Source of the DNA: a virus
DNA: 40,472 bases
Strand: one strand, 5' to 3'
Virus record (IMG/VR): IMGVR_UViG_3300009159_000128
Location: 1-40,472 of that record
Below the pieces are notes generated by a model, which was given only the letters and a program-made list of their open reading frames with translations, did not search any database and was not told the origin of the DNA. Shown here piece after piece: positions 1 to 7,520 of this stretch. Position 1 is the stretch's first letter. The number at the start of each line of letters is the position of its first letter. Position numbers and translations under genes: made by a program.

Positions 1-11
1 ATCTTTTATCT

Positions 12-218
12 TTGAAAAAAACAAGAAAACCAAAACAAAAAAAAGAACTTAATTTTTTTGACAATGACCCATTTGATTTTCTTAATTTAATTAAGAACTT
101 TAATCAACGTTGTAATCTAACATTAGATGAATTGTTGGATAAAATTGGAGATAGTGGTTTAGCATCTTTAACAGATTTAGAAAAACAAAAATTAGACGAA
201 TATTCACAATCAAATTAA
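12..218 (+). CDS. Small hypothetical protein, possibly 5'-truncated by the window edge
   Basis: About 68 residues with a very basic lysine-rich N-terminus followed by an acidic helical part (FDNDPFDFLNLIKNF). The first usable codon in the window is TTG at 12, and the frame is open to base 1, so the true start may lie upstream. The stop is 5 bases before the sigma-factor gene, so the two are probably co-transcribed. I do not recognise a family. Confidence 0.55.
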   Translation: MKKTRKPKQKKELNFFDNDPFDFLNLIKNFNQRCNLTLDELLDKIGDSGLASLTDLEKQKLDEYSQSN

Positions 219-223
219 AAAAA

Positions 224-1024
224 ATGAAAAGTAAAAATTTAGGAATGACAATTAATCAAGAAGAAGTATACTACTATCTTAAAGATATTAGAAAAATTAA
301 AGTTATGTCACCAGAAAGAGAAAAAACTTTGGCGATAAAAATGAAATCAGATAATATTTCTGAAATTGAAAAAAAACAAATTGAAGAAGAATTACTTGTG
401 GGTAACTTAAGGTTTGTTATAACAGTAGCGAAACAATATCAAAACCAAGGATTAGATTTACAAGATCTAATTGCTGAGGGTAATCATGGTTTACTGAAAG
501 CAATTAAAAATTTTGATTGGAATAAAGATCTTAGATTTATTTCATACGCAGTATGGTGGGTTAAACAATCAATTTTACAATCATTAAACGATAATTCGAG
601 AACAATAAGATTACCAGTTAATGTTGTACAAGATTTACATAGAGCGAAAAAAGAAGTTGAACAATCTGGAAAAAAAATGGAAGATAAGTTTACTGGATTA
701 CCATCTATTGTTGATTTAGACATGAAAATAAATGAAGAAGGGGATACACTTATTGATATGATTGTTAATCAAGAGGCTGAAGCTCCTGACGCTATTTTTA
801 ATACAAACGATATTTTAAAAGAAAAAATGTTAAAGTTATTAAATAATTTAGATGATCGTGAAAAATCAATTATTGGTGATTATTTTGGGATCACAGGAAC
901 ACCAAGAACTTTGGAAGATATTGGGAGTGATTTTGGATTAACAAAAGAAAGAGTTAGACAAATAAAAGAAAAGGCGTTAAGAAGATTAAGAAACGATAGT
1001 TCAGAATTATTTGACTATTTATAA
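224..1024 (+). CDS. RpoD-like sigma-70 family RNA polymerase sigma factor
   Basis: It directs RNA polymerase to promoters. The 266 residues contain a short region-1.2-like start (QEEVYYYLKDIRKI), a complete region 2 (about residues 57-117: NLRFVITVAKQYQNQG, DLIAEGNHGLLKAI, FISYAVWWVKQSI, SRTIRLP) and a region 4 helix-turn-helix (about 208-257: TLEDIGSDFGLTKERVRQIKEKALRRLR). Region 3 is shortened: between NVVQDLHRAKKEV and region 4 there are only about 70 residues, but the MIVNQEAEAPDA segment still matches the linker of the Bacteroidota primary sigma factor. The resemblance to the short Bacteroidota RpoD is strong. The window has many promoters of the matching TAnnTTTG type, so this protein may drive phage genes with host-like specificity. 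A second start at residue 8 (base 245) is possible. Confidence 0.93.
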   Translation: MKSKNLGMTINQEEVYYYLKDIRKIKVMSPEREKTLAIKMKSDNISEIEKKQIEEELLVGNLRFVITVAKQYQNQGLDLQDLIAEGNHGLLKAIKNFDWNKDLRFISYAVWWVKQSILQSLNDNSRTIRLPVNVVQDLHRAKKEVEQSGKKMEDKFTGLPSIVDLDMKINEEGDTLIDMIVNQEAEAPDAIFNTNDILKEKMLKLLNNLDDREKSIIGDYFGITGTPRTLEDIGSDFGLTKERVRQIKEKALRRLRNDSSELFDYL

Positions 1025-1030
1025 TAAAAA

Positions 1031-1062
1031 TTTGGCAAATTAAAATAAGTTATATATCTTTG
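1031..1062 (+). promoter_or_regulatory. Bacteroidota-type promoter before the zinc-ribbon gene
   Basis: TTTG at 1031-1034, 20 bases, then TATCTTTG at 1055-1062, matching the Bacteroidota -33 TTTG / -7 TAnnTTTG pattern. The gene starts at 1078, so the leader would be under 12 bases. Confidence 0.75.
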
Positions 1063-1077
1063 TAAAAAAATAAAAAA

Positions 1078-1524
1078 ATGGGAAGTGTAATTGATTATAT
1101 TGAATGTCCAAATTGTAAACAAGAAGCGTTTAGCGATTTCTATTACAAAACAGGTGAAGATTATATAAATTGTGGTAATTGTGGGTACCATTATTCTCAA
1201 ACATTAAAAAGGGATAAGGATGGGAAATTTGTAACCGAAGATGGTACTGATAATTATAAGTTTGATAATCTTATTATGGAAGTTTCTGAACTTAAAAATC
1301 CATTTGGTTCGTATCGTCTAAAAGTTTACCAATCACCGGCAAGTCAAGTTGGGTCATTTGAAACTGAGGAACAGTATAACGAGTTTAAATTGAATCTTAA
1401 TGAGGATGTTGAAATTGAATTCTGTTCTGTGTCAAGATTTGTTGATGGAGAAATCAAAGTTGAAATGTTAATTGATAATGGACCTGAGGTTGATTCTCAA
1501 GGATTTACAATAGAGGATCGTTAA
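1078..1524 (+). CDS. Zinc-ribbon protein of unknown function
   Basis: 148 residues. The N-terminus has two CxxC knuckles (CPNC at about residues 10-13, CGNC at about 32-35), the layout of a zinc ribbon like those in transcription or nucleic-acid-binding proteins. The rest is acidic and predicted beta-rich, with no recognised domain. It has its own clear promoter directly upstream and is followed by a structured RNA and terminator, so it forms a stand-alone transcription unit. Function not assigned. Confidence 0.8.
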   Translation: MGSVIDYIECPNCKQEAFSDFYYKTGEDYINCGNCGYHYSQTLKRDKDGKFVTEDGTDNYKFDNLIMEVSELKNPFGSYRLKVYQSPASQVGSFETEEQYNEFKLNLNEDVEIEFCSVSRFVDGEIKVEMLIDNGPEVDSQGFTIEDR

Positions 1525-1527
1525 TTA

Positions 1528-1664
1528 CAAAAAGGGTTGAACCGAGATTACCCTTACAACTCGGCGGAATGAGACACGATGTTCTCTAGGTGAAAATCCT
1601 CAATCTTACTCGTGATGTAAGATGAAATTACACTCCCCCATTGGTACCAGTGGGGGTTTATTTT
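1528..1664 (+). ncRNA. Putative structured RNA with H-type pseudoknot, hairpins and terminator
   Basis: This gene-free stretch folds densely. AAGGGT (1532-1537) can pair with ACCCTT (1550-1555), while CCGAG (1542-1546) pairs with CTCGG (1560-1564). The interleaved order makes an H-type pseudoknot with loops of 4, 3 and 4 bases. Then come a GAGACA/TGT-CTC hairpin (1571-1586), a weak AGG/CCT hairpin (1588-1600) and a perfect 7-bp hairpin ATCTTAC/GTAAGAT with a 7-base loop (1603-1623), and finally a GC-rich terminator. It could be a free small RNA or a structured 3' end of the preceding transcript. I could not match it to a known riboswitch or ribozyme class. Confidence 0.5.
1635..1664 (+). terminator. 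Rho-independent terminator
   Basis: A stem of CCCCCATTGG and CCAGTGGGGG is followed by TTTATTTT on the + strand. On the minus strand the stem is not followed by a T-run, so it terminates rightward transcription. Its 3' end overlaps the stop of the converging minus-strand gene. Confidence 0.8.
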
Positions 1665-2077
1665 GCGGTAATAACTAGTTGATTTCTACCAACATAAAAA
1701 TTAGCATCCCTCATAACGGTTTTAATAAAAAGATTAAATTCGTAAGGATTAACTTCTTCTATTCTAATTGCAATACTAAGTAAGCTTGATTCATCTTTAA
1801 TTACAAACTCAACACCATCATATAACTCACCAATGACAATATATTGTACTATATCATCCTTTACTTTTTTTACTGAATTTAAGATATCATAATCTCTAAT
1901 TATATCACCACTTTTTGAAAAATCTCTTTTTTTTCGTATTTCAGCGTGGGTCTTCATTCCAGGCACATTTACCTGTTGGTATCTTAAATTCATGGTAACA
2001 GTAAGTTTTGCTTGGATCTCAGCAATCTTCTTTTCTAAGATTAAAACTTTACGTATTGTTTCTCTAAGTAGTGACAT
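1658..2077 (-). CDS. Hypothetical protein with RETIRK...LE N-terminal leader
   Basis: 139 residues. It begins with an amphipathic helix SLLRETIRKVLILEKK, one of several N-termini in this window ending in (I/L)-x-E (here I-L-E at residues 13-15). The remaining mixed alpha/beta part contains GMKTHAEIRKKRDFSKSG and PYEFNLFIKTVMRDANFYVGR. No family recognised. It is one of the few minus-strand genes and converges on the structured RNA unit, ending inside its terminator. On the minus strand, AAGGGT/ACCCTT followed by five T near 1530 could terminate this transcript. Confidence 0.7.
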   Translation of the reverse strand: MSLLRETIRKVLILEKKIAEIQAKLTVTMNLRYQQVNVPGMKTHAEIRKKRDFSKSGDIIRDYDILNSVKKVKDDIVQYIVIGELYDGVEFVIKDESSLLSIAIRIEEVNPYEFNLFIKTVMRDANFYVGRNQLVITAK

Positions 2078-2126
2078 AATTATATAAATACCTTATATTA
2101 GTATTTATAAATATATTAGAATTATT

Positions 2127-3236
2127 ATGAAAGAAAAATTTTTACCTTGGTTTTTATTATTTTGTGCTTTGGGTTTGTCAGGAACCGCAGCATATTATAG
2201 TGTTGTTGGTTTATCAATTGTATTTGTTGGTGTGGCATTACCCGTTATTATTATGGGATCATTTCTTGAGATATCTAAAATTGCAATTGCAACATATCTT
2301 CACGACAAATGGAAAGAAACATATGGAATTTTAAAAATTTATATGACCATTGCTCTTGTGACCCTTTCTTTAATAACTTCACTTGGAATATACGGACTTT
2401 TAAGTACAGGATTTCAAGGGAATATTGCAAAACTTGAAATTAACGAAAAACAAGTCAAAAATATTGAGGTAAAAAAGAAAAGGTTTGAAGAAGTTAAAGA
2501 CGAATTAACAAAAGAAAAAAACATTTTAGACGGAGACATTACTAAGTTAAGAGACGGGGTATCTAATAATACAACAACACAATCTGTGGATAGAAGAACT
2601 GGACAGGTAATTACAAGAGCCAACGACGGTAATAGAAAATTATTTGAATCTCAACTATCACAAGCACAAGTAAGGAGAGACACAATAGCAAAAAGAATTG
2701 ATAGTATGAATGATAGTATCACCCAACTTGATATTAATATCTTAAACATGGAATCAAAAGAAATTTCGGGAAGTGAGTTGGGAGCTTTAAAGTATGTTAG
2801 TGAACTACTTGATTGGGATATTAAACGAACCGCAAATCTTTTTATTTTAATTTTGATCTTTGTTTTTGATCCATTAGCAATTACGTTAGTTATTGCAACA
2901 AACCAAGCATTTAAAGGAAAAAGAAAAGACGAAGATTCACAGGGGGACACGGATGTCCCTCTGTTAAAATCCACAGAAAATTTAGAGGGGGACACTGGTG
3001 TCCCTCACAAAGAAGATACCATACATGATACCATACATGATGAGATTGAGATTCCTGAAAGTTATTTAACACATCATACCACGCATTATACCCCCCAAGT
3101 CACCCCCCAAGTCACCCCCCAAGTCGAACCTGAAATTATTGAATTATCAAATATAGAATATGGTAGTACAGGACTAACCACCGTAAATACAACCACACAA
3201 AATAAAGTTTTAAGATATACTAAAACAAATGATTGA
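2127..3236 (+). CDS. Multi-pass membrane protein with a coiled-coil domain and repetitive tail
   Basis: 369 residues. Three hydrophobic segments lie near the N-terminus (about 8-28, 32-55 and 72-95). They are followed by a long charged coiled coil (about 100-215), a fourth membrane segment (about 238-262: LFILILIFVFDPLAITLVIA) and a low-complexity C-terminal tail. The tail has repeated GDTDVP/GDTGVP, TIHD and TPQV motifs encoded by short DNA repeats. No enzymatic motif seen. An inner-membrane or envelope role is inferred. It overlaps the next gene by 8 bases, so the following amidase-like and spanin-like genes are probably in the same operon. TATAAATA at 2106-2113 could be a promoter element. 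Confidence 0.8.
   Translation: MKEKFLPWFLLFCALGLSGTAAYYSVVGLSIVFVGVALPVIIMGSFLEISKIAIATYLHDKWKETYGILKIYMTIALVTLSLITSLGIYGLLSTGFQGNIAKLEINEKQVKNIEVKKKRFEEVKDELTKEKNILDGDITKLRDGVSNNTTTQSVDRRTGQVITRANDGNRKLFESQLSQAQVRRDTIAKRIDSMNDSITQLDINILNMESKEISGSELGALKYVSELLDWDIKRTANLFILILIFVFDPLAITLVIATNQAFKGKRKDEDSQGDTDVPLLKSTENLEGDTGVPHKEDTIHDTIHDEIEIPESYLTHHTTHYTPQVTPQVTPQVEPEIIELSNIEYGSTGLTTVNTTTQNKVLRYTKTND
2941..3006 (+). repeat. Two copies of a GC-rich imperfect palindrome inside the coding tail
   Basis: Positions 2941-2962 and 2985-3006 each carry GGGGGACAC, a 2-4 base centre and GTCCCTC, so each can form a strong hairpin. They encode the repeated GDT-D/G-VP motif. The base composition is sharply unlike the AT-rich surroundings. 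Confidence 0.7.
3015..3125 (+). repeat. Short in-frame tandem repeats
   Basis: GATACCATACAT occurs twice in tandem (3015-3038, coding TIHD). ACCCCCCAAGTC occurs three times in tandem (3090-3125, coding TPQV). Each unit is 12 bases, so copy-number changes keep the frame and only lengthen or shorten the C-terminal tail. Confidence 0.85.
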
Positions 3237-3828
3237 TGAAATAATAAAATACGGAAATTTTAGATCAGAGAAAAAAAATAAAAACAAAACACAAATTATA
3301 CTCACTAATACGTCTAGAAACATAAATGATTTTTTACAATCATTAAAATATAGACATAATGGTAAATATGATAAAATTCCTAACTATATTGTAACAAGAG
3401 ATGGTAAAGTTCTTCAGTTATTGGACAATGATGAATATACTAATTATAACACAACATCATCTATAAACAGAAACTCTGTAATTGTTTGTTTGGAAAATTT
3501 AGGTTGGTTAGAAAAAGAACCATTAAAAAATTATCACATTAATTGGATTGGTGATATTTATAAACAAAAGGTTTTTAATAAAACATGGAGAGATTATTTT
3601 TTTTGGCAACCATATCCTGAGGAACAAATTATTTTAACCTCAAAATTGTGTGTTAAGTTAACCAAAGAAACTAATATCCCATTAAAAAGTGTGGAACATA
3701 ATACAAAAATAAACGGTATAGAAAAATTTGAAGGTATTGTAACTAAAAGTAATTTTGATAGTGATTTTACTGATGTTAGTCCGGCCTTTAATTTTGAAAT
3801 TTTTAATAAATATTTAAAAAATGACTAA
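3229..3828 (+). CDS. N-acetylmuramoyl-L-alanine amidase-fold (Amidase_2/PGRP-like) protein, possibly inactive
   Basis: 199 residues with the landmarks of the T7-lysozyme/PGRP amidase fold, which cleaves peptidoglycan between muramic acid and the peptide. These are a central strand NYIVTRDGKVLQLLD, the SSINRNSVIVCLENLGWL segment, and a C-terminal block SVEHNTKI...DFTDVSPAFNFEIF in the place of the usual GHRD...DPGPAF. The expected first zinc ligand pair (HHT at the end of strand 1) is replaced by TNT (ILTNTSRN), so zinc binding is doubtful. It overlaps the genes on both sides by 8 bases, within a run of membrane proteins. An endolysin or a degenerate cell-wall-binding protein are both possible. 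Confidence 0.7.
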   Translation: MIDEIIKYGNFRSEKKNKNKTQIILTNTSRNINDFLQSLKYRHNGKYDKIPNYIVTRDGKVLQLLDNDEYTNYNTTSSINRNSVIVCLENLGWLEKEPLKNYHINWIGDIYKQKVFNKTWRDYFFWQPYPEEQIILTSKLCVKLTKETNIPLKSVEHNTKINGIEKFEGIVTKSNFDSDFTDVSPAFNFEIFNKYLKND

Positions 3829-4450
3829 TTACGAAGAAATAAAAAAATTATTATCAGCATCAAGAAAATTACTTGGGGGTAACCAATTAACTGAGGATAT
3901 TAAGAGTATTAAAAAAAATTATGGTTTATTAATTGAACAACCTGTTGAAGATCCTGACAATAAAATAGATGTAATGACAGATATTGAGGATAAAATACAA
4001 AACGATAAGTATGAAACTGCGGAAAAAGATGAAGATGAATATAAAGAATTTGATAAAGTTAAATCAGATAAAAAAAAGGCATATAGAATATCGGGGGGGA
4101 TTTTAGTTATTCATAGTAAAAACACAACAGATTTACAATTAACAACTGATGATAAGTCCGCGTTTCAAGAAAGTATGGATGAGTTTAAACAAGATGTTAC
4201 CGAAATCGTTGACTTTAATAAATTAAATTTATATCCAACAAATGTTGAATGGTCAGGAAAAATAACTGAATTAGATTTAGATTTTTTCTTTTCAATTGGA
4301 GAAACGAATGGGGTATATATAAATGGAACTATGACCAAACTTGATGATGAATTTAGTGAAATATCGTTAAAATTAAAAACATATTATGAAAAATTTAAAA
4401 CCAAATGGTCTAAAATTGTTTCATCAAGAAAAAAAACAAGTGAGATATGA
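3821..4450 (+). CDS. Hypothetical acidic protein
   Basis: 209 residues, highly charged, with no membrane segment or known motif. The N-terminal half looks disordered (KIDVMTDIEDKIQNDKYETAEKDEDEYKEF). The C-terminal half is predicted beta-rich (VEWSGKITELDLDFFFSIGETNGVYINGTMTKL) and ends in a lysine-rich helix. It is translationally coupled to both neighbours (8-base overlap before, 4-base overlap after), so it belongs to the amidase/membrane-protein cluster. Function unknown. Confidence 0.75.
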   Translation: MTNYEEIKKLLSASRKLLGGNQLTEDIKSIKKNYGLLIEQPVEDPDNKIDVMTDIEDKIQNDKYETAEKDEDEYKEFDKVKSDKKKAYRISGGILVIHSKNTTDLQLTTDDKSAFQESMDEFKQDVTEIVDFNKLNLYPTNVEWSGKITELDLDFFFSIGETNGVYINGTMTKLDDEFSEISLKLKTYYEKFKTKWSKIVSSRKKTSEI

Positions 4451-4800
4451 AAAATTTTTTAAATGAAAACTTCAAATACATTATATTAACAGTTGTTATT
4501 ATATTAATTGGTTTAATTATTTACGATATGACAAAAGTTGATAATGGAATGTCAAAAGAAGATAAAAAACAAATTGAACAACTTGATAAAGATATTAATA
4601 GTATGATTGAATATCAAAAAAAATTAGATGAAAAAATAACAAAATATAATGAAGAGATACATAAAATTGATTCAACAATATCTAATATTAAAATTAAAAA
4701 AGAAGTCGTTAATAACTATTACCAACAAAAAGGTAATGAAATTAAAAACTCAAACTCTAAACAAATTGATAGTTTATTACAATTAAGATATAATTTTTAA
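4447..4800 (+). CDS. Membrane-anchored coiled-coil protein, inner-membrane spanin-like
   Basis: 117 residues: a short cytoplasmic start, one transmembrane helix (about residues 10-28, YIILTVVIILIGLIIYDM), then a periplasmic coiled coil rich in Lys, Glu and Ile. This is the topology of the i-spanin (Rz-type) subunit that bridges membranes at the end of lysis. The position after an amidase-fold gene and before another small exported coiled-coil protein fits. There is no sequence-level match I can name, so the spanin role is inference from topology and context. Confidence 0.6.
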   Translation: MKNFLNENFKYIILTVVIILIGLIIYDMTKVDNGMSKEDKKQIEQLDKDINSMIEYQKKLDEKITKYNEEIHKIDSTISNIKIKKEVVNNYYQQKGNEIKNSNSKQIDSLLQLRYNF

Positions 4801-4803
4801 AAC

Positions 4804-5217
4804 ATGAAAAATATAATACTAATATTATTTTTGTCTTTTGGGGTTTCTATTTTATCCCAAACAACAAAAAAAGAAGATACTACCGAAATATGTATTCCTT
4901 ATAAAGTAGGAAAACAGATCATGATGGATCTAAATAAATTGGATTCTACTTCCGCAATTTTAAAATTAACCAAAGATGAGGTTGTTGAGTTAAATAAAAA
5001 AATTGAGGTACAACAATCTATTATTATAACAATGGAAGAAAAGTTTAAAACAAGTGAAATAATTATTCAAAAAACAAATGATAAATTTCAAATTGTTGAT
5101 AATATTAATAAAGATCTTACATCAGACAATAGAAAATTAAAAAGAAAAAATACAATAATTCAGATTATTTCCTCAGCTATTATAGGAGGATTAACATATG
5201 GGATAATAGTAAAATAA
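4804..5217 (+). CDS. Exported coiled-coil protein with C-terminal membrane segment
   Basis: 137 residues. It has a signal-peptide-like start (MKNIILILFLSFGVSILSQ), then a coiled coil of about 90 residues and a C-terminal hydrophobic stretch (IIQIISSAIIGGLTYGIIV). No lipobox cysteine follows the signal, so it is not a classic outer-membrane spanin lipoprotein. Three bases separate it from the preceding spanin-like gene, suggesting the two products act together at the envelope. Function inferred only from topology. Confidence 0.6.
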   Translation: MKNIILILFLSFGVSILSQTTKKEDTTEICIPYKVGKQIMMDLNKLDSTSAILKLTKDEVVELNKKIEVQQSIIITMEEKFKTSEIIIQKTNDKFQIVDNINKDLTSDNRKLKRKNTIIQIISSAIIGGLTYGIIVK

Positions 5218-5218
5218 A

Positions 5219-5464
5219 ATGGCACTAACACAATCGGATAAAAGAGAAATTGAATCATTAATAAAAAAAGAAATAAAAGACTTTTTAGGGTCGGCAACAG
5301 CTAAACAATTTGAAGATAAATTATTAGAAAGAATTTCTAAAGAGATGAAACGAGGTAAATTAGAGAAAGATGTTAAAGAATTAATAATTAAATCGTTTAG
5401 AGAGTTTTATACTATAATGTACCAACAAAGAAATTTTTGGGAATCTAAATTTAAAAGTTCATAA
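5219..5464 (+). CDS. Small helical hypothetical protein
   Basis: 81 residues, predicted all-helical and basic (KREIESLIKKEIKDFLG, KQFEDKLLERISKEM), ending in an aromatic-rich stretch FREFYTIMYQQRNFWESKF. It starts 2 bases after the preceding gene and its stop overlaps the next ATG. No recognised family; the tight spacing supports it as a real gene in the same operon. Confidence 0.7.
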   Translation: MALTQSDKREIESLIKKEIKDFLGSATAKQFEDKLLERISKEMKRGKLEKDVKELIIKSFREFYTIMYQQRNFWESKFKSS

Positions 5465-6231
5465 TGGATATGATTAACATGTTTAATAAAGAATATAATA
5501 ATGCCGCAAACGGATTGGGGGTAAATGGGATTGACTTGTCCAAACAAAGAAAAAATTTCCAACCAATGGAAGAAGAAAAAGAAAAAAAGAAAAAAACAAA
5601 ACCACAAGATTATTTAAAAGATAAAAAAACTAATTTAAATGACATACTAACATTAGTTAAAAACAAAATGTCAGTAAGTAAAACAAGATCCGAATTAAAA
5701 AAAATGTTAGAAAATCCTGAAGATATTAACGATTTTCTACATTCATTATTAGAAATAACTAAAAGTAAAAAAGAAGAAACTAAAGAAACTGGATCGGTAT
5801 CTGCCGGAGCATATTCAGGTGGAGCACTTTTTTCATCTCAAGAAATTAAAGAAAAGAAATATTGTGAAAAATGTAAAAACATAGAAAAAGATTGTACTTG
5901 TAATAGACCTAAAAAGTTTGAAACAAAAGAAGGTGCAAGTACCGTATCATCAGGTCAATACTCAGGGCCCTCGATATGGGCAAAGTCAACCAACAAAAAA
6001 GATTGGGGACCAAGCCGTAACACTCAAATTCCTGGTGGTAAATTTGTCCAAGTTAAGAAAAAATGTAAAAAGTTTCCTTATTGTAATCAAGGGGATATTA
6101 ACGCACTTAAAATTTTTGAAAACAAAGGATTAAAAAGAGTTATAACAAATATAAGTGAGTCTTATGGAATAACAGAAAACTATGTTAGAAATATAATTTA
6201 TTTAGAAATGGAAAAATTGAATAAACATTGA
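5464..6231 (+). CDS. Protein with duplicated Ser/Gly-Tyr module, Cys cluster and C-terminal helix-turn-helix-like region
   Basis: 255 residues. A lysine/glutamate-rich N-terminal half is followed by two copies of a module: GSVSAGAYSGGALF (about residue 112) and ASTVSSGQYSGPSIWAK (about 158). Between them is a cysteine cluster CEKC...CTC. A further Cys pair (KKCKKFPYC) precedes a C-terminal segment, ISESYGITENYVRNIIYLEME, that reads like a helix-turn-helix. The composition suggests a largely disordered zinc-binding protein. A structural or scaffold role is possible but not shown. The next gene, also Cys-rich, starts 22 bases downstream. Confidence 0.7.
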   Translation: MDMINMFNKEYNNAANGLGVNGIDLSKQRKNFQPMEEEKEKKKKTKPQDYLKDKKTNLNDILTLVKNKMSVSKTRSELKKMLENPEDINDFLHSLLEITKSKKEETKETGSVSAGAYSGGALFSSQEIKEKKYCEKCKNIEKDCTCNRPKKFETKEGASTVSSGQYSGPSIWAKSTNKKDWGPSRNTQIPGGKFVQVKKKCKKFPYCNQGDINALKIFENKGLKRVITNISESYGITENYVRNIIYLEMEKLNKH

Positions 6232-6252
6232 TATTTATATATAAACAAGAAA

Positions 6253-7467
6253 ATGAAAAATAACAATTATTATAATGTTTTATTAAAAAAAATTCTTAAT
6301 GAAACTTTAGAGGATAAAGCAAAAGAAGTAATGGAAAAATTAAAATTTAATAAACCTGGAACTTCATTTGACTATGTTGAAGGAGAAATGTGTGAATCAT
6401 GTGGTGGAGAAATGAGAGAAGGAGAAGCGTGTGAATCATGTGGTTATAAAGAAAATGGTGAGGTTTTAGAAACTCGTAAGAGTTATAGAAATAATAATAA
6501 ATTAAGTGATTCTGATATTGAAGAAATAACCGAAAGATTATTTGATAAACAAAAAAATATAGATAAAAATAAAAACAATAGAATTGATAAAGAAGATTTT
6601 ACACTCTTAAGAAAGAAAAGAGAGACAAAAGAGAATAAAGGTGAATGTATGGAGTGTGGTGATAAATCTTACATGGAAGAAGATGAAACTGCGGAAGGAA
6701 ATTCATTCACGAATAAATTAAGACAAACACCAAAAGGTGGAAAATTCAAACTTGGTAATAAAGAATATACGGATAATTCTTCCTTGGAAGAAAATAATAA
6801 TGTTTTATATAGGTTAAATTCTGGTCATGGGTCTGAATTGTTTACAGAGAACGAGATTATTAATCTGATAGAAAATATTATTATTGAAGAAAAAGAAAAA
6901 AGTAATATAAAAAAAGGAAAAACACCAGCAGGTTTGGAAGCTTATGAAAAAGCACATAAAGGATCTGGTAAAGAAAATGAAAATTACATGAAAGAATTTT
7001 CTAAAAAAATGTTAGATTATACTAAAAGTGGATCTAAAGAGAAATTTAATACCAAGCCAAAACATTTTCCAAAAGGTAACGGTCAATTGGCTAAAATGGA
7101 TAAAATGGCTTATGAAATTGATGATGAAGGAACTGACTTTAATGTGGAAGTTGCGGGACAGAATATTCCTGATTACGACGGAAAACCACCTAAAAAAGAA
7201 ACAATTGAAAAACAAATAAAAGGAAGTTCTACTAATGGTAACAACCAAGAATGGGCAAATGCTGAAAATACTGGAGTTAACGATAAATTTTCAAAATATT
7301 TTGAAGATGACCAATTGGCAAAATGGAAAGATGAATCATACGGAAGAGTACCTTCTCCAGTATATGATGAAATACCATTAAAAAATAAAAAAGGTGGTAA
7401 AAGTAAATTGAAAGAGGAGTTTGACAGAATGAAATCGTTAATGGGATACAAAGAAAAGACTCAATAA
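6253..7467 (+). CDS. Large disordered zinc-ribbon protein with leader-like N-terminus
   Basis: 404 residues. The N-terminus NNYYNVLLKKILNE (L-N-E at 15-17) resembles the leader segments of several other proteins here. A zinc ribbon follows (C47, C50, C60, C63; CESCGG...CESCGY), and another CxxC lies near residue 134 (CMECG). An internal ENEIINLIENIIIEE (about 198-212) repeats the leader-like motif and is followed by KGKTPAGLEAYEKAHKG. The tail ends EEFDRMKSLMGY. Most of the chain is low-complexity and charged, and I infer a virion or prohead-associated protein. TGATATTTATATATAAAC just upstream might hold a promoter element. Confidence 0.75.
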   Translation: MKNNNYYNVLLKKILNETLEDKAKEVMEKLKFNKPGTSFDYVEGEMCESCGGEMREGEACESCGYKENGEVLETRKSYRNNNKLSDSDIEEITERLFDKQKNIDKNKNNRIDKEDFTLLRKKRETKENKGECMECGDKSYMEEDETAEGNSFTNKLRQTPKGGKFKLGNKEYTDNSSLEENNNVLYRLNSGHGSELFTENEIINLIENIIIEEKEKSNIKKGKTPAGLEAYEKAHKGSGKENENYMKEFSKKMLDYTKSGSKEKFNTKPKHFPKGNGQLAKMDKMAYEIDDEGTDFNVEVAGQNIPDYDGKPPKKETIEKQIKGSSTNGNNQEWANAENTGVNDKFSKYFEDDQLAKWKDESYGRVPSPVYDEIPLKNKKGGKSKLKEEFDRMKSLMGYKEKTQ

Positions 7468-7498
7468 TTTACATATAAATAATCTATATTATTATTTG

Positions 7499-7520
7499 TC
7501 CATAGGTATTAATCTATGGA
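7499..7520 (+). promoter_or_regulatory. Hairpin covering the start codon of the next gene
   Basis: TCCATAG (7499-7505) can pair with CTATGGA (7514-7520) around an 8-base loop. The ATG at 7516-7518 lies inside the 3' arm, so the fold would hide the start codon. TATAAATA at 7474-7481 is a possible upstream promoter element. Confidence 0.4.

Noticed and set aside
1528-1664. tRNA, hammerhead or HDV-like ribozyme in the structured region
   Set aside because: No cloverleaf with a T-loop and acceptor stem, no CUGANGA...GAAA core, and the pseudoknot order lacks the P3 and P4 elements of HDV-like ribozymes.
3090-3125. CRISPR-like repeat array
   Set aside because: The 12-base units are directly adjacent, in frame and without spacers; they encode a TPQV tail repeat.
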